Numbered from the stretch's first letter, positions 1 to 6,992 are shown. The stretch: 8,244 nucleotides of DNA from Propionibacteriaceae bacterium (GCA_030538175.1 JAUNUL010000126.1:1-8244), one strand, 5' to 3'. Notes: generated from the sequence alone by a model not told the origin. Made by a program: numbers and translations.

Positions 1-605
1 AACAGCGCCGTGATGCCGATCTCGGACTGGATGCGCTTGATCTCGTCGCGCAGCTGCACGCGCACCTTCGCGTCGAGCGCCGACAGCGGCTCGTCGAGCA
101 AGAGCACCTGAGGGCGGACAGCCAGGGCGCGGGCGAGCGCCACGCGCTGTTGCTGACCACCGGAGAGCTGGTGGGCGTACCGATCATGATGCGAACCCAG
201 ACCCACCAACTCGAGCGCCTCATGGACGAGCCGCTTGCGGTCGCCACGTGGCACCTTGCGCAGCTCGAGCGCGAAGGCGATGTTCTCGGCGACGGTCATG
301 TGGGGGAAGAGGGAGTACGCCTGGAAGACCATCGCCATGTCGCGCTTGTTCGCACCGAGCCGGCTGACCTCGACACCGTCGACCTTGATCGAGCCGTCGT
401 CGATGTCCTCCAGCCCGGACAGGGCCCGCAGTGCGGTGGTCTTGCCGCAGCCGGACGGGCCGAGCAGGCAGACGAGCTCGCCGGGGGCGAGGGTGAGCGA
501 GAAGTCGTCCAGCGCGCGCACGGGACCGAAGAACCGACTCAGGTGGGTCATCTCCACTTCGACGGCGGTGCGGGTGAGGGTCGGGGTCGTCATGGGTGCA
601 CTCAT
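1..605 (-). CDS. ABC importer ATP-binding protein (C-terminus cut by window edge)
   Basis: Cytoplasmic ATPase that powers the adjacent importer. The 201 visible residues hold the nucleotide-binding fold in order: Walker A GPSGCGKT (49-56), Q-loop MVFQAYSLFPHMT (Q95), ABC signature LSGGQ (147-151), Walker B VLLLDE (167-172) and D-loop SALD (175-178). The H-loop and any C-terminal TOBE-type domain lie beyond the left edge, so the gene is partial because of the window, not broken. The start is set at the ATG whose first base is 605. This ATG overlaps the TGA of the upstream permease as ATGA, implying translational coupling. A second in-frame ATG at 593 is possible, and neither has a Shine-Dalgarno sequence. 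The motif spacing fits the CUT1/MOI-type importer ATPases (PotA, FbpC, PhnT-like), consistent with its operon partners. Substrate is undetermined. Confidence 0.95.
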   Translation of the reverse strand, partial: MSAPMTTPTLTRTAVEVEMTHLSRFFGPVRALDDFSLTLAPGELVCLLGPSGCGKTTALRALSGLEDIDDGSIKVDGVEVSRLGANKRDMAMVFQAYSLFPHMTVAENIAFALELRKVPRGDRKRLVHEALELVGLGSHHDRYAHQLSGGQQQRVALARALAVRPQVLLLDEPLSALDAKVRVQLRDEIKRIQSEIGITAL

Positions 606-1483
606 TTCGCGGGCAGGTCGGTCGGGGCGGGCGTGGCGACCACGGTGGCGGGTGCGGGCCGCTTGCGGCGCGCGGATTCCCGAAGGCTGACGATCAGGTC
701 GAGCACGACGAGCAGCAGAGTCGTGCCACCCAACGCCAACAGCGAGACCGCGGCGGCGATCTGGCCATCGGACAGGTTGATCTGGAACAGCGCGGTCTGC
801 AGGTTCACCCGCGCGAGCATCCGGGCGAACGTGAACTCCCCGAGCACCACGGCGACGGAGATGAAGACCGCGGAGATGATCGCGGTCCGCAGGTTCGGAG
901 CGATGACTCGCATCAGCACGGTCCACCAGGACGCGCCGAACGAGTGGGCGGTCTCGGTGAGCGTCTTGAGGTCGATGGCGCGCAGGCCCGAGTCGAGCGA
1001 GCGATAGACGAACGGGAGGACGAGGATGACGTACGCGAACGCCAGCCAAATCGTGTTCGAGTCGAGGATCTTGGTCGCGATGATCAGGTAGATCGGGGCG
1101 AGGCCGACGACCAGCACCACGGCCGGGATGGTCAGCGGGAGCAGGCTGATGAACTCGACGACCCGGGTCAGCTTCGGTGACTTGAGCTTGACCAGCACCA
1201 TCGTCGGCAGCAGCAGCGCCAGCGAGATGACCACGGTCATGGCGGCCATGATCAGCGAGTTGATCAGGCCCTCGGCGAGCAGGTCGAGCCGACCGGATTC
1301 GTCGCCGCCGAACAGCACAGCCCAGGAATCGAGGTCGACCTTGCCGGTCAGCGGGAACCGGATCGAGAAGTCGAGCAGGGAGATCATCGGGATCAGGAAG
1401 TACAGCAGGGCCAGCCCGAGGATCACCCAGCGGATGATCGATTGGCGGCGGGCGCGGTTGCGTTGGATATGTGTTCCGGTCAT
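602..1483 (-). CDS. ABC importer permease subunit (second permease)
   Basis: Integral membrane subunit of a binding-protein-dependent importer, 293 residues. About six hydrophobic segments are visible (roughly 17-38, 72-98, 107-136, 143-161, 200-218, 247-267). The cytoplasmic EAA-type coupling loop is at about 174-199 (ETAHSFGASWWTVLMRV followed by AP), where it would contact the ATPase. The C-terminal tail from about 269 is basic and then Ala/Pro/Thr-rich, probably disordered. The ORF could extend to an ATG at 1528, but that lies inside the upstream permease. The ATG at 1483 overlaps the upstream TGA as ATGA and has GAGGTGG five bases upstream, so it is preferred. It resembles PotC/FbpB/PhnV-like permeases. 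The family call is firm; the substrate is not. Confidence 0.94.
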   Translation of the reverse strand: MTGTHIQRNRARRQSIIRWVILGLALLYFLIPMISLLDFSIRFPLTGKVDLDSWAVLFGGDESGRLDLLAEGLINSLIMAAMTVVISLALLLPTMVLVKLKSPKLTRVVEFISLLPLTIPAVVLVVGLAPIYLIIATKILDSNTIWLAFAYVILVLPFVYRSLDSGLRAIDLKTLTETAHSFGASWWTVLMRVIAPNLRTAIISAVFISVAVVLGEFTFARMLARVNLQTALFQINLSDGQIAAAVSLLALGGTTLLLVVLDLIVSLRESARRKRPAPATVVATPAPTDLPAK

Positions 1484-2388
1484 GCCGTCCACCTCGCGGC
1501 TCGCTTCTGGAGGGCGGCGTACGCCCACATGACCAGGGCGACGACGATGATCATGCCGAGCGCGAGGGCCTGGGCGTACGCATCCATGCCGAGATCGTTC
1601 TCATTGCGCAGCGCCGACTCGATCTCCATCGGGACGATCAGGGTCTGCTGGCTGATCAGGGCCGCGGCGGTGGCGAAGGCGCTGAACGAGTTCGCGAACA
1701 GCAGCAACAGCGAGCCGAGGAAGCTCGGGAAAAGGATCGGTCCGGCGACGCGGCGCCAGTACGTCCACGTCGAGCCACCGAGGTTCTCGGTCGCCTCGCG
1801 CCACTGCACGCGCAGGCCGTCGAGGGCCGGCAGGAAGACGATCACCATCAGCGGAATCTGGAAATACAGATAGACCATCGCCACACCCGGCAGCGTCGAC
1901 AGGAACGCGCCGTTCACGGTGAAGTCGGCCCATTCCTTCAGCAGCCGGGTCAGCATGCCGTTGATGCCGAAGGTTGCGATGAACGCGAACGCGAGCATGA
2001 CGCCGCCGAATTGGGCGAGGACCGAGCAGAACGCCGTGACCACGCGCCGGCCGATGGAGTTCGGCGGGGCGGTCGACAGGGCGTACGCCACGAGCGCGCC
2101 GAGGATCGCACCGATCAGGGCGGTCGCGACGGACAGCCACAGGGAGTTCACGAAGATCGTGATCGTGCGCGGGGAGACCAGCTGCTCGAGTCCGTTGAGC
2201 GTGAACGCCCCTTCGCGGGAGCGGAAGGCGCCCACGACGACGAGCAGGGTCGGCAGGACCAGGAAGATCCCGGTGTACGCGAAGAAGGGCAGGGTGCCGA
2301 GCCAGGCACCCCACCGACGGGAGGCAGGACGGGACGCCGGGGCACGTGTGGTGCCGGCGGCGTCCCGCCCCGTGGTGAGGGTCGTCAT
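1480..2388 (-). CDS. ABC importer permease subunit (first permease)
   Basis: Membrane subunit of 302 residues that would pair with the next permease as a heterodimer. A cytoplasmic Arg/Ala/Thr-rich N-terminus (1-27) precedes about six hydrophobic segments (roughly 28-54, 78-105, 121-143, 166-190, 218-243, 275-296). The EAA-type loop is at about 198-222 (REATENLGGSTWTYWRRVAG, then P at 217), with the conserved Gly at 204. The ATG at 2388 shares its A with the TGA of the solute-binding protein gene (TGATG, one-base overlap). There is no separate Shine-Dalgarno sequence, so it is probably translated by coupling. It resembles PotB-like permeases of iron, polyamine and phosphonate-type importers. 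The order SBP-permease-permease-ATPase is standard for that group. Confidence 0.94.
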   Translation of the reverse strand: MTTLTTGRDAAGTTRAPASRPASRRWGAWLGTLPFFAYTGIFLVLPTLLVVVGAFRSREGAFTLNGLEQLVSPRTITIFVNSLWLSVATALIGAILGALVAYALSTAPPNSIGRRVVTAFCSVLAQFGGVMLAFAFIATFGINGMLTRLLKEWADFTVNGAFLSTLPGVAMVYLYFQIPLMVIVFLPALDGLRVQWREATENLGGSTWTYWRRVAGPILFPSFLGSLLLLFANSFSAFATAAALISQQTLIVPMEIESALRNENDLGMDAYAQALALGMIIVVALVMWAYAALQKRAARWTA

Positions 2389-3536
2389 CAGGCGACCGCG
2401 GAGTCCCAGTTCTGCTTGAGGAACGCGTTAGCGGCCTCGACCTGCTCCGTCGACGGGGTCTGCGGGGTGTTCTCGACCTTGGGCAGCGCGTCGGCCGCGG
2501 CCTTGTCGAGGGTGCCGGCCTTCTCCATGGACTCGAACAGGATCGGGGTGGCGCCACCCTTCAGCCAGCCGTTCTGGCCCTCGGCGCTGTAGAGGTATTC
2601 CTGCCACAGGCGAGCCGCGGCCGGGTTCGGGGCATCCTTGTTGATGGCCTGGTTGTAGTACGAGGCAATCTCACCCTTGGCCGGGACGAAGACCTTCCAG
2701 TCCACGCCCTTGCTCTTCAGGCGCTCGGTGGTCGACACCTGGTTGTAGGTCCAGTCGAAGACGACACCGTGGGTGCCGGCGTCGATGGTGGAGGCGGTGA
2801 CGTCCTGGACGTTGAGGGTGCCGGCGCCCTTGAGCTTCTTGATGTAGTCGATGCCGGGCTGCATGTTGTCGAACGACCCGCCGTTGGCGTTGTTCACCAT
2901 GAGGTAGCCGTTGAACGCGGCACCGGCCTCGGTGGGCTTGCCGTTGAGGGCAACCTGGCCGGCGAACTTCGAGTCGGTCAGCTCGTCGAGCGACTTGATC
3001 TCACCGAACTTGGTGACGTTGTAGCCGACCGACATGATGCCGGTGTAGTCGTTCACCCAGAGGCCGGTGGCCTCCTTGTTGGCGCCGGGGATCTCGTCCC
3101 AGGCCTCGACCTTGTAGGGCGCGAACCGGTCGGTCGACGCCAGGGTCACGGCGCTGCCGAGGTCGAACACGTCGGGAGCCTTGTCGGTGCCCTTGTTCTT
3201 GTCAGCGGCGTCGATCTCTTCCTTCGACGAGGCGTCGGGGAGGATCGAGTTGACCTTGATGCCGTACTTCTTCTCGAAGTTCTTCTTCAGCTCGCCATAG
3301 TTCGCCCAGTCGTCGGGCAGCGCGATGACGTTCAGCTTGCCCTCCTTCTTGGCGGCCTCGACGAGGGCGTCCATGCCGCCCAGGTCGGCGGCGGAGGTCG
3401 CCGTGGCAGCCTTGGAGGCGTCGGCCGACGAACCGCCACTCGCGGGGGTGGACGTGGTGCCGCCGCCACCGCAGGCGGCGAGGGTGATGCTGAGCGCCAC
3501 GGCCGCAACGGCGGCCGGAATCTTGGAAATGCGCAC
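2388..3536 (-). CDS. ABC importer solute-binding lipoprotein
   Basis: Extracellular, lipid-anchored binding protein of 382 residues that would capture solute and deliver it to the two permeases. The N-terminus is a lipoprotein signal: Arg/Lys at 2-5, hydrophobic core at about 6-18, then lipobox L-A-A-C with the modified Cys at 22, followed by a Gly/Ser/Thr/Ala-rich linker to about 50. The mature domain begins near MDALVEAAKKEGKLNVIAL (55-73) and has the look of the family 1/6 bacterial solute-binding proteins (SBP_bac_6/8-like), as seen for iron, polyamine and 2-aminoethylphosphonate uptake. Residues such as WVNDYTGIMSVGYN (160-173) fit that group. The substrate cannot be assigned. The start is GTG at 3536, preceded by AGGAG four bases upstream. 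The signal peptide starts immediately at that codon, which supports it. Confidence 0.93.
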   Translation of the reverse strand: MRISKIPAAVAAVALSITLAACGGGGTTSTPASGGSSADASKAATATSAADLGGMDALVEAAKKEGKLNVIALPDDWANYGELKKNFEKKYGIKVNSILPDASSKEEIDAADKNKGTDKAPDVFDLGSAVTLASTDRFAPYKVEAWDEIPGANKEATGLWVNDYTGIMSVGYNVTKFGEIKSLDELTDSKFAGQVALNGKPTEAGAAFNGYLMVNNANGGSFDNMQPGIDYIKKLKGAGTLNVQDVTASTIDAGTHGVVFDWTYNQVSTTERLKSKGVDWKVFVPAKGEIASYYNQAINKDAPNPAAARLWQEYLYSAEGQNGWLKGGATPILFESMEKAGTLDKAAADALPKVENTPQTPSTEQVEAANAFLKQNWDSAVA

Positions 3537-3540
3537 AATG

Positions 3541-3545
3541 CTCCT
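3541..3545 (-). promoter_or_regulatory. Shine-Dalgarno site of the solute-binding protein gene
   Basis: AGGAG on the minus strand, four bases before the GTG at 3536. It is the strongest ribosome binding site in the importer unit and supports the GTG start. Confidence 0.7.
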
Positions 3546-3557
3546 AATGAGAAAGCC

Positions 3558-3574
3558 TTCCGGAACACCCGGAA
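3558..3574. repeat. Small inverted repeat in the leader of the importer operon
   Basis: TTCCGG and CCGGAA, six perfect base pairs around a five-base spacer. It lies 22-38 bases upstream of the GTG start of the solute-binding protein gene. It could be an mRNA hairpin in the 5' leader or a short operator. I see no U-run, so it is unlikely to be a terminator of the upstream hydrolase gene. Function is inferred from position only. Confidence 0.4.
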
Positions 3575-3693
3575 CGGATGGAGCTTCGTGCCAATCGATG
3601 ACACTCAGGTGAATCGACGGTGACTTTTAGACGATGGCGCATCACGAGTTGATGAAGATTTCCTCGTCTCCGGGAGAAGGACCCCCAATAGCT

Positions 3694-4434
3694 CTATAGC
3701 GCGTGCAGGAAGTCCGCGATTTCCTGGAGATAGTCGGGGGCGTTCTCGAAGAGGATCGAGTTGTGGTTGCCGTGTTCGAAGGTACGCAACCGACTCTGCC
3801 CACCGGCCCAGGCGTGGAGGCGTTCGGCATGGCTGTGGTCGACGAGGCCGTCATGGCGGGTGTGCAGCACGAGTGACGGGCCGATATAGCCGCTCATCTT
3901 TCCCTCGTGGTTGAGTCGCTGCTCGGCCTGTTCGAAGTCGGCGTCGGTCGCGTCGATCTCCTGGGGGCTGACGCGGAGCAAGATGCGCTCCAGGGGGTCG
4001 GCGATGCCGCTTTCGATGATCAGGCCGGCGATGTTCGGGAACCGCTGGACGGCCTCGAGCGCGAAGATCGACCCGACGGAGCGTCCCATGACCACGAGGT
4101 TCTCCGGCGGTCCCGCGGCGTCGATGATCGCACCCACGTCATCGAGCATCCGACCCAGATGGGGCTCACCGGTCGAGCCGCCATAGCCCCGATATTCGGC
4201 GAGAAACAGACCCCAACCGAGCCGGTTGAAGATCTCGTCCAGGGTGCCCTGCCAGTTGCCGGTGGTCTCGCCGTTGCCGTGGAAGAACACGACCGTGCGC
4301 TCCCCCTCCGTCGGGTGGGCGGCACAGGCGAGCGTGGCGCCATCAACCTCCACGTCCACGCGGTTCTTCGGTAGTTGTCCGCTGGGGAAGAAATACCGCT
4401 GCGCGAGGAGTGGGTGGTTCAGCACGTCCGCCAT
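3694..4434 (-). CDS. Alpha/beta hydrolase (BEM46/S33-like serine hydrolase)
   Basis: Predicted cytoplasmic serine hydrolase of 246 residues, with no signal peptide. Visible alpha/beta-hydrolase landmarks are: oxyanion-hole motif FFHGNGE (50-56), EYRGYGGSTGEP after strand 4 (80-91), nucleophile elbow GRSVG (Ser119), acid-bearing loop RHDGLVD (Asp195 likely) and HGNHN near the C-terminus (His224 likely, by analogy with the G-N/G-H-N/D motif of the family). The full triad is therefore present. Its substrate (ester, lipid, peptide or other) cannot be told. The ORF could extend to 4542, but that N-terminus is Arg-rich and low-complexity. The ATG at 4434 begins just before family-like sequence and has a -10-like box seven bases upstream. 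It is on the same strand as the importer genes, with a 157-base gap, so cotranscription is possible but not shown. Confidence 0.88.
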   Translation of the reverse strand: MADVLNHPLLAQRYFFPSGQLPKNRVDVEVDGATLACAAHPTEGERTVVFFHGNGETTGNWQGTLDEIFNRLGWGLFLAEYRGYGGSTGEPHLGRMLDDVGAIIDAAGPPENLVVMGRSVGSIFALEAVQRFPNIAGLIIESGIADPLERILLRVSPQEIDATDADFEQAEQRLNHEGKMSGYIGPSLVLHTRHDGLVDHSHAERLHAWAGGQSRLRTFEHGNHNSILFENAPDYLQEIADFLHAL

Positions 4435-4441
4435 AGCAGTG

Positions 4442-4447
4442 AGTGTA
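4442..4447 (-). promoter_or_regulatory. Candidate leaderless -10 box of the hydrolase gene
   Basis: TACACT (TAnnnT type) lies seven bases before the ATG at 4434 on the minus strand, and there is no Shine-Dalgarno sequence upstream of that ATG. This places the likely transcription start at or next to the A of the start codon, as in many actinobacterial leaderless mRNAs. No convincing -35 element is seen. A perfect 10-bp palindrome, CGGCTAGCCG (4454-4463), sits just upstream and could be an operator. Confidence 0.45.
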
Positions 4448-4510
4448 GACAGACGGCTAGCCGGCACCCTCGCCCTTGCGCTGAGCACGCCCCGAACCCG
4501 AGTGGGCCCA

Positions 4511-4576
4511 GAAACCTGACAAATAGGACCCCTCCATCGCATCTATTGCGTTCGACCCCGCAGTTTGTCCGGTTTC
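4511..4576. repeat. 13-bp inverted repeat (12/13) with 40-base spacer
   Basis: The left arm GAAACCTGACAAA (4511-4523) and right arm TTTGTCCGGTTTC (4564-4576) are reverse complements except at one position. The spacer contains a further small stem, CGCA-TCTAT-TGCG. No target-site duplication is visible next to the arms and no transposase fragment is present. It could be a structured RNA leader, a two-site operator, or the remnant of a small mobile element. The arms are seen directly; any role is inferred. Confidence 0.55.
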
Positions 4577-4708
4577 GGAGCGAAGTACAAGTGATCTCGG
4601 GGTGACGGGTCATCAGAACCATGATGCACTGGCGCCACTTCTGGATGCGATTGGCATGACAACAGGCGAGAGCTCGCTCCCCCTTCGGACTCTGACACCC
4701 CTCAGGAC

Positions 4709-4737
4709 TAGTCAATCTTTAACTAGAGTCACATAAT
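4709..4737 (+). promoter_or_regulatory. Candidate sigma70-like promoter of the metalloprotease gene
   Basis: TAGTCA (-35, 4/6 match to TTGACA) and CATAAT (-10, 5/6 match to TATAAT) are separated by 17 bases, in the only AT-rich patch of the intergenic region. Initiation would fall near 4744, giving a leader of about 45 bases. The perfect 8-bp palindrome GACTAGTC (4706-4713) overlaps the -35 box and is a possible operator. Confidence 0.5.
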
Positions 4738-4778
4738 AGTGAATTACAGCGGCTCACCTCTCAGCAGCCGCCGGTGAC

Positions 4779-4786
4779 AAGGAGGT
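4779..4786 (+). promoter_or_regulatory. Perfect Shine-Dalgarno site of the metalloprotease gene
   Basis: AAGGAGGT four bases before the ATG at 4791, fully complementary to the 16S rRNA anti-Shine-Dalgarno tail. It fixes the start. The frame upstream is closed by TGA at 4740-4742, with no other start codon between, so the protein cannot be extended to add a signal peptide. Confidence 0.8.
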
Positions 4787-4790
4787 CACC

Positions 4791-6992
4791 ATGCCCGAAA
4801 TCATCCCCCTCCAGTTCCTCGACCGTCTGGTCGACCTGAGGCCGTCTCTCCTGCGCCATCTCGGCCCGTACGTCGACGGGATCGAGGTCACGCAGGCCAT
4901 CCAGCGCTACAAGACGACCAAGCACCTGACCGATGCCCAAGACCATGGCGCCACGAACAGCGTGACTCTGGCGGCGTACAAGGCGGCGTACGTCCGCGTC
5001 TATCTCCGTGCAGGCATCAGCAACTGGCCGACGCCGGTCACCGGAACGCTGACGGTGGAACGCCGGAGTCTCCGCGCGGGTCTGGTGTTCGGCTATTCCA
5101 CGGTCGCGACCCTCAGCCCGGTGGGGCTGGGTAAGGTGACCGCCCAGCGCGACCCGGCGTACGCCACGGAGCGCGGCGCCCTCGGCAACACGCTCAACTT
5201 CATCATTCCCGCCAACGACTGCTGGGGAACGCTGCGGTTGACGGCGAACCTCACGGATTTGCCCGAGGACAGCAAGACCGTCGAGGTCGACGCCCGGCTC
5301 GTCCAGACGTTGCGCGTGCGGGGCATCCTGATCCGCTATCGGGGTCCCAGCACGGCCCAACCCCCTGCGCCGGGCACCTCGGTCCCGACGATCGATCTGC
5401 CCGCACCGACGCTGGCCGACCTGCAGGAGACGGCCACCGAGTCCTTGGCCTGCATGCCGGTGCAGGCGACGGGGTCATTCGCCAGCATTGGTGTCCTCAA
5501 CTGGGGTCTGCCTCTGGATGACACCCAGACCGTGGCGGGCATCTGTTCGGACAACTGGCAGGGTCTCCTCAGAATCATGGCGTTGATGCGGACGAACGAC
5601 GGCAACCGCAACGACGTCGTCTACTACGGGCTGCTGCCCAACGGCATGTCGATGAATGCCCTGGGGTGCGGCGACGAGGGCCTGGGCGTGGCAGCGAACG
5701 GGAACCGTTCGACGATGGTCCACGAACTGGGTCATGCCTATGGTTTCCGGCACACCGCCTGCGGCAATGTCGGCAGCGATACGGAGACGGCGTACCCCAC
5801 TGCGAACCCGTACCCTGCGATCTCCATCGGGGAATACGGTCTCGACATCCGCCGGGGTGACATCCACAGCCCGTGGAGCACGAGCGACTACATGTCCTAT
5901 TGCCGACCGCGCTGGATGTCGCTGTACCACCACAATCGGCTGCTCCAGCATCCGCGCTTGGCTCCTCGGTGGATCCACGACATGTTCCGGCCGATCGTCC
6001 GGTTCGATCCGAAGGATCTGTGGTGGCCGGATCGGCCCTTCGATCCGGAGGATCCGCGGGGGCCACTGCAGCGGGTGATCAGCATTGTCGGCGAGGTATC
6101 CGTCGACGGATCGGTATCGATCGGCTCGGTGGCCCGGGTATCGGTCGCTGGCGGGCTCCACGGGCCGTCCACGGGGTGGTCGGCCCAGCTGCTCGACGAG
6201 GAGGGTGCGGTTCTTGCGGCAGGTGACGTACGCCGGCTCGGCGCCGCCACCGATTGTGGCTGCGGGGGCGGTGGGTCCCCGGCGCACCCCGACAAGCCGC
6301 CCTTCTCCTTCCAGGCCTTCGTTCCCGATGTGGCAGTGGGGGCGGTTCTGCGCCTGCACGATGGTGAGGAGGTACGCTGGACCAAGGAACGGCCCGATGC
6401 TGACCTGAGCGTGACCGGTTTCGCTGCCGAGGTCGAGGATGGCCATGAGCCCCAACTGCATCTGCGCTGGGAGGCCGACGCCCGTGAAGCATGGGCCCAG
6501 TGGCGGGAGGTCGACCAGGAGATGAGCGAGGCGGAACAACAGCGCCGAGAACTCGATCCCGACCATGAACGACCGTGGCACGGACTTGCCGTGGATCTCG
6601 TCGATGGCCAGGGGCAGATCCCGATCACGGGGTTGCCCTCGGGTCTCATTGAACTGCGCCTGCTGGCCCATGATGGATTCGCGACCGCGATCTCCGATCC
6701 GCTCACGATCGAACTGCCCGAGCAGCCCGCCGTCGTCGCGATCCTGCACCCCTGGGATGGGGAGGAGTTCTTGGCCGGTGCGCCCATTCAGTTGCACGGG
6801 AACGCAACCACCGCCGACGGGCGACCGATCGACGATGAAGCCATCGGCTGGCATGTCGACGGTGAGGAACACGGGCGCGGCCGCGAGGTCTGGCTTGACG
6901 CGCTCCAGCCAGGGACGCACGAGGTCACGCTCGTCGTCCGGACCGACAGGGGCGAAGAGCAACGGTCGGTAAGGATCGAGGTCCTCGACTAG
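4791..6992 (+). CDS. Metzincin-type zinc metalloprotease-like protein, multidomain, no signal peptide
   Basis: A 733-residue predicted zinc endopeptidase. The N-terminal part (about 28-200) opens with VDGIEVTQAIQRY and continues with KAAYVRVYLR, a beta-rich module that I know from large bacterial surface or secreted hypothetical proteins. The catalytic domain has HELGHAYGFRH (zinc ligands His311, His315, His321; general base Glu312) and a Met-turn YMSYC (Met368), the layout of metzincins. I cannot match it to a named peptidase family; M12B- or M66-like folds are possible. After the catalytic domain come a W/P/D-rich linker (about 404-423) with a 12-residue duplication, a beta-rich module with DCGCGGGGS (488-496), an acidic charged helix (about 563-590), and a C-terminal Ig-like domain (about 648-733). 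There is no N-terminal signal or membrane segment. Several Cys residues would suit disulfides outside the cell, so either export is non-classical or the protein works inside. The target is unknown. Confidence 0.85.
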   Translation: MPEIIPLQFLDRLVDLRPSLLRHLGPYVDGIEVTQAIQRYKTTKHLTDAQDHGATNSVTLAAYKAAYVRVYLRAGISNWPTPVTGTLTVERRSLRAGLVFGYSTVATLSPVGLGKVTAQRDPAYATERGALGNTLNFIIPANDCWGTLRLTANLTDLPEDSKTVEVDARLVQTLRVRGILIRYRGPSTAQPPAPGTSVPTIDLPAPTLADLQETATESLACMPVQATGSFASIGVLNWGLPLDDTQTVAGICSDNWQGLLRIMALMRTNDGNRNDVVYYGLLPNGMSMNALGCGDEGLGVAANGNRSTMVHELGHAYGFRHTACGNVGSDTETAYPTANPYPAISIGEYGLDIRRGDIHSPWSTSDYMSYCRPRWMSLYHHNRLLQHPRLAPRWIHDMFRPIVRFDPKDLWWPDRPFDPEDPRGPLQRVISIVGEVSVDGSVSIGSVARVSVAGGLHGPSTGWSAQLLDEEGAVLAAGDVRRLGAATDCGCGGGGSPAHPDKPPFSFQAFVPDVAVGAVLRLHDGEEVRWTKERPDADLSVTGFAAEVEDGHEPQLHLRWEADAREAWAQWREVDQEMSEAEQQRRELDPDHERPWHGLAVDLVDGQGQIPITGLPSGLIELRLLAHDGFATAISDPLTIELPEQPAVVAILHPWDGEEFLAGAPIQLHGNATTADGRPIDDEAIGWHVDGEEHGRGREVWLDALQPGTHEVTLVVRTDRGEEQRSVRIEVLD
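6003..6056 (+). repeat. Duplicated 36-base unit inside the metalloprotease linker
   Basis: Two 18-base blocks at 6003-6020 and 6039-6056 match at 16 of 18 positions and are exactly 36 bases (12 codons) apart. They encode FDPKD-LWWPDRP followed by FDPED-PRGPLQR, so the duplication is in frame. It lies just after the catalytic domain and looks like a flexible, aromatic/acidic interdomain linker. Confidence 0.6.

Larger units (their letters stand above)
4435..4790. other. Divergent intergenic region (356 bases) between hydrolase and metalloprotease genes
   Basis: I see no convincing gene here. The short open frames overlapping it lack a ribosome binding site and family-like sequence. From left to right it holds a -10-like box for the hydrolase, a 10-bp palindrome at 4454-4463, a long inverted repeat at 4511-4576, an 8-bp palindrome TGGCGCCA at about 4630-4637, an AT-richer patch with a sigma70-like promoter at 4709-4737, and the Shine-Dalgarno sequence of the metalloprotease gene. 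No tRNA cloverleaf could be built here. Confidence 0.6.

Noticed and set aside
2769..3623. A 284-codon open frame on the plus strand opposite the solute-binding protein
   Set aside because: Val/Gly/Leu-biased antisense frame with no motif. The opposite strand has a lipoprotein signal and a clear binding-protein sequence.
4435..4542. N-terminal extension of the hydrolase to an ATG at 4542
   Set aside because: The added residues are Arg-rich without a signal or family similarity. The shorter start fits the family length and has a -10 box just upstream.
4545..4570. A T-loop-like GTTCGACCC sequence suggesting a tRNA
   Set aside because: No acceptor, D or anticodon stems could be paired around it on either strand.
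4511..4576. Insertion sequence ends
   Set aside because: The inverted repeats are only 40 bases apart, with no transposase and no visible target duplication. It is kept as a repeat of unknown nature rather than a mobile element.
4419..4715. A 98-codon minus-strand frame upstream of the hydrolase gene, possibly a small gene
   Set aside because: It overlaps the hydrolase start in another frame, has no Shine-Dalgarno sequence, and has Cys/Arg-rich composition without any motif.
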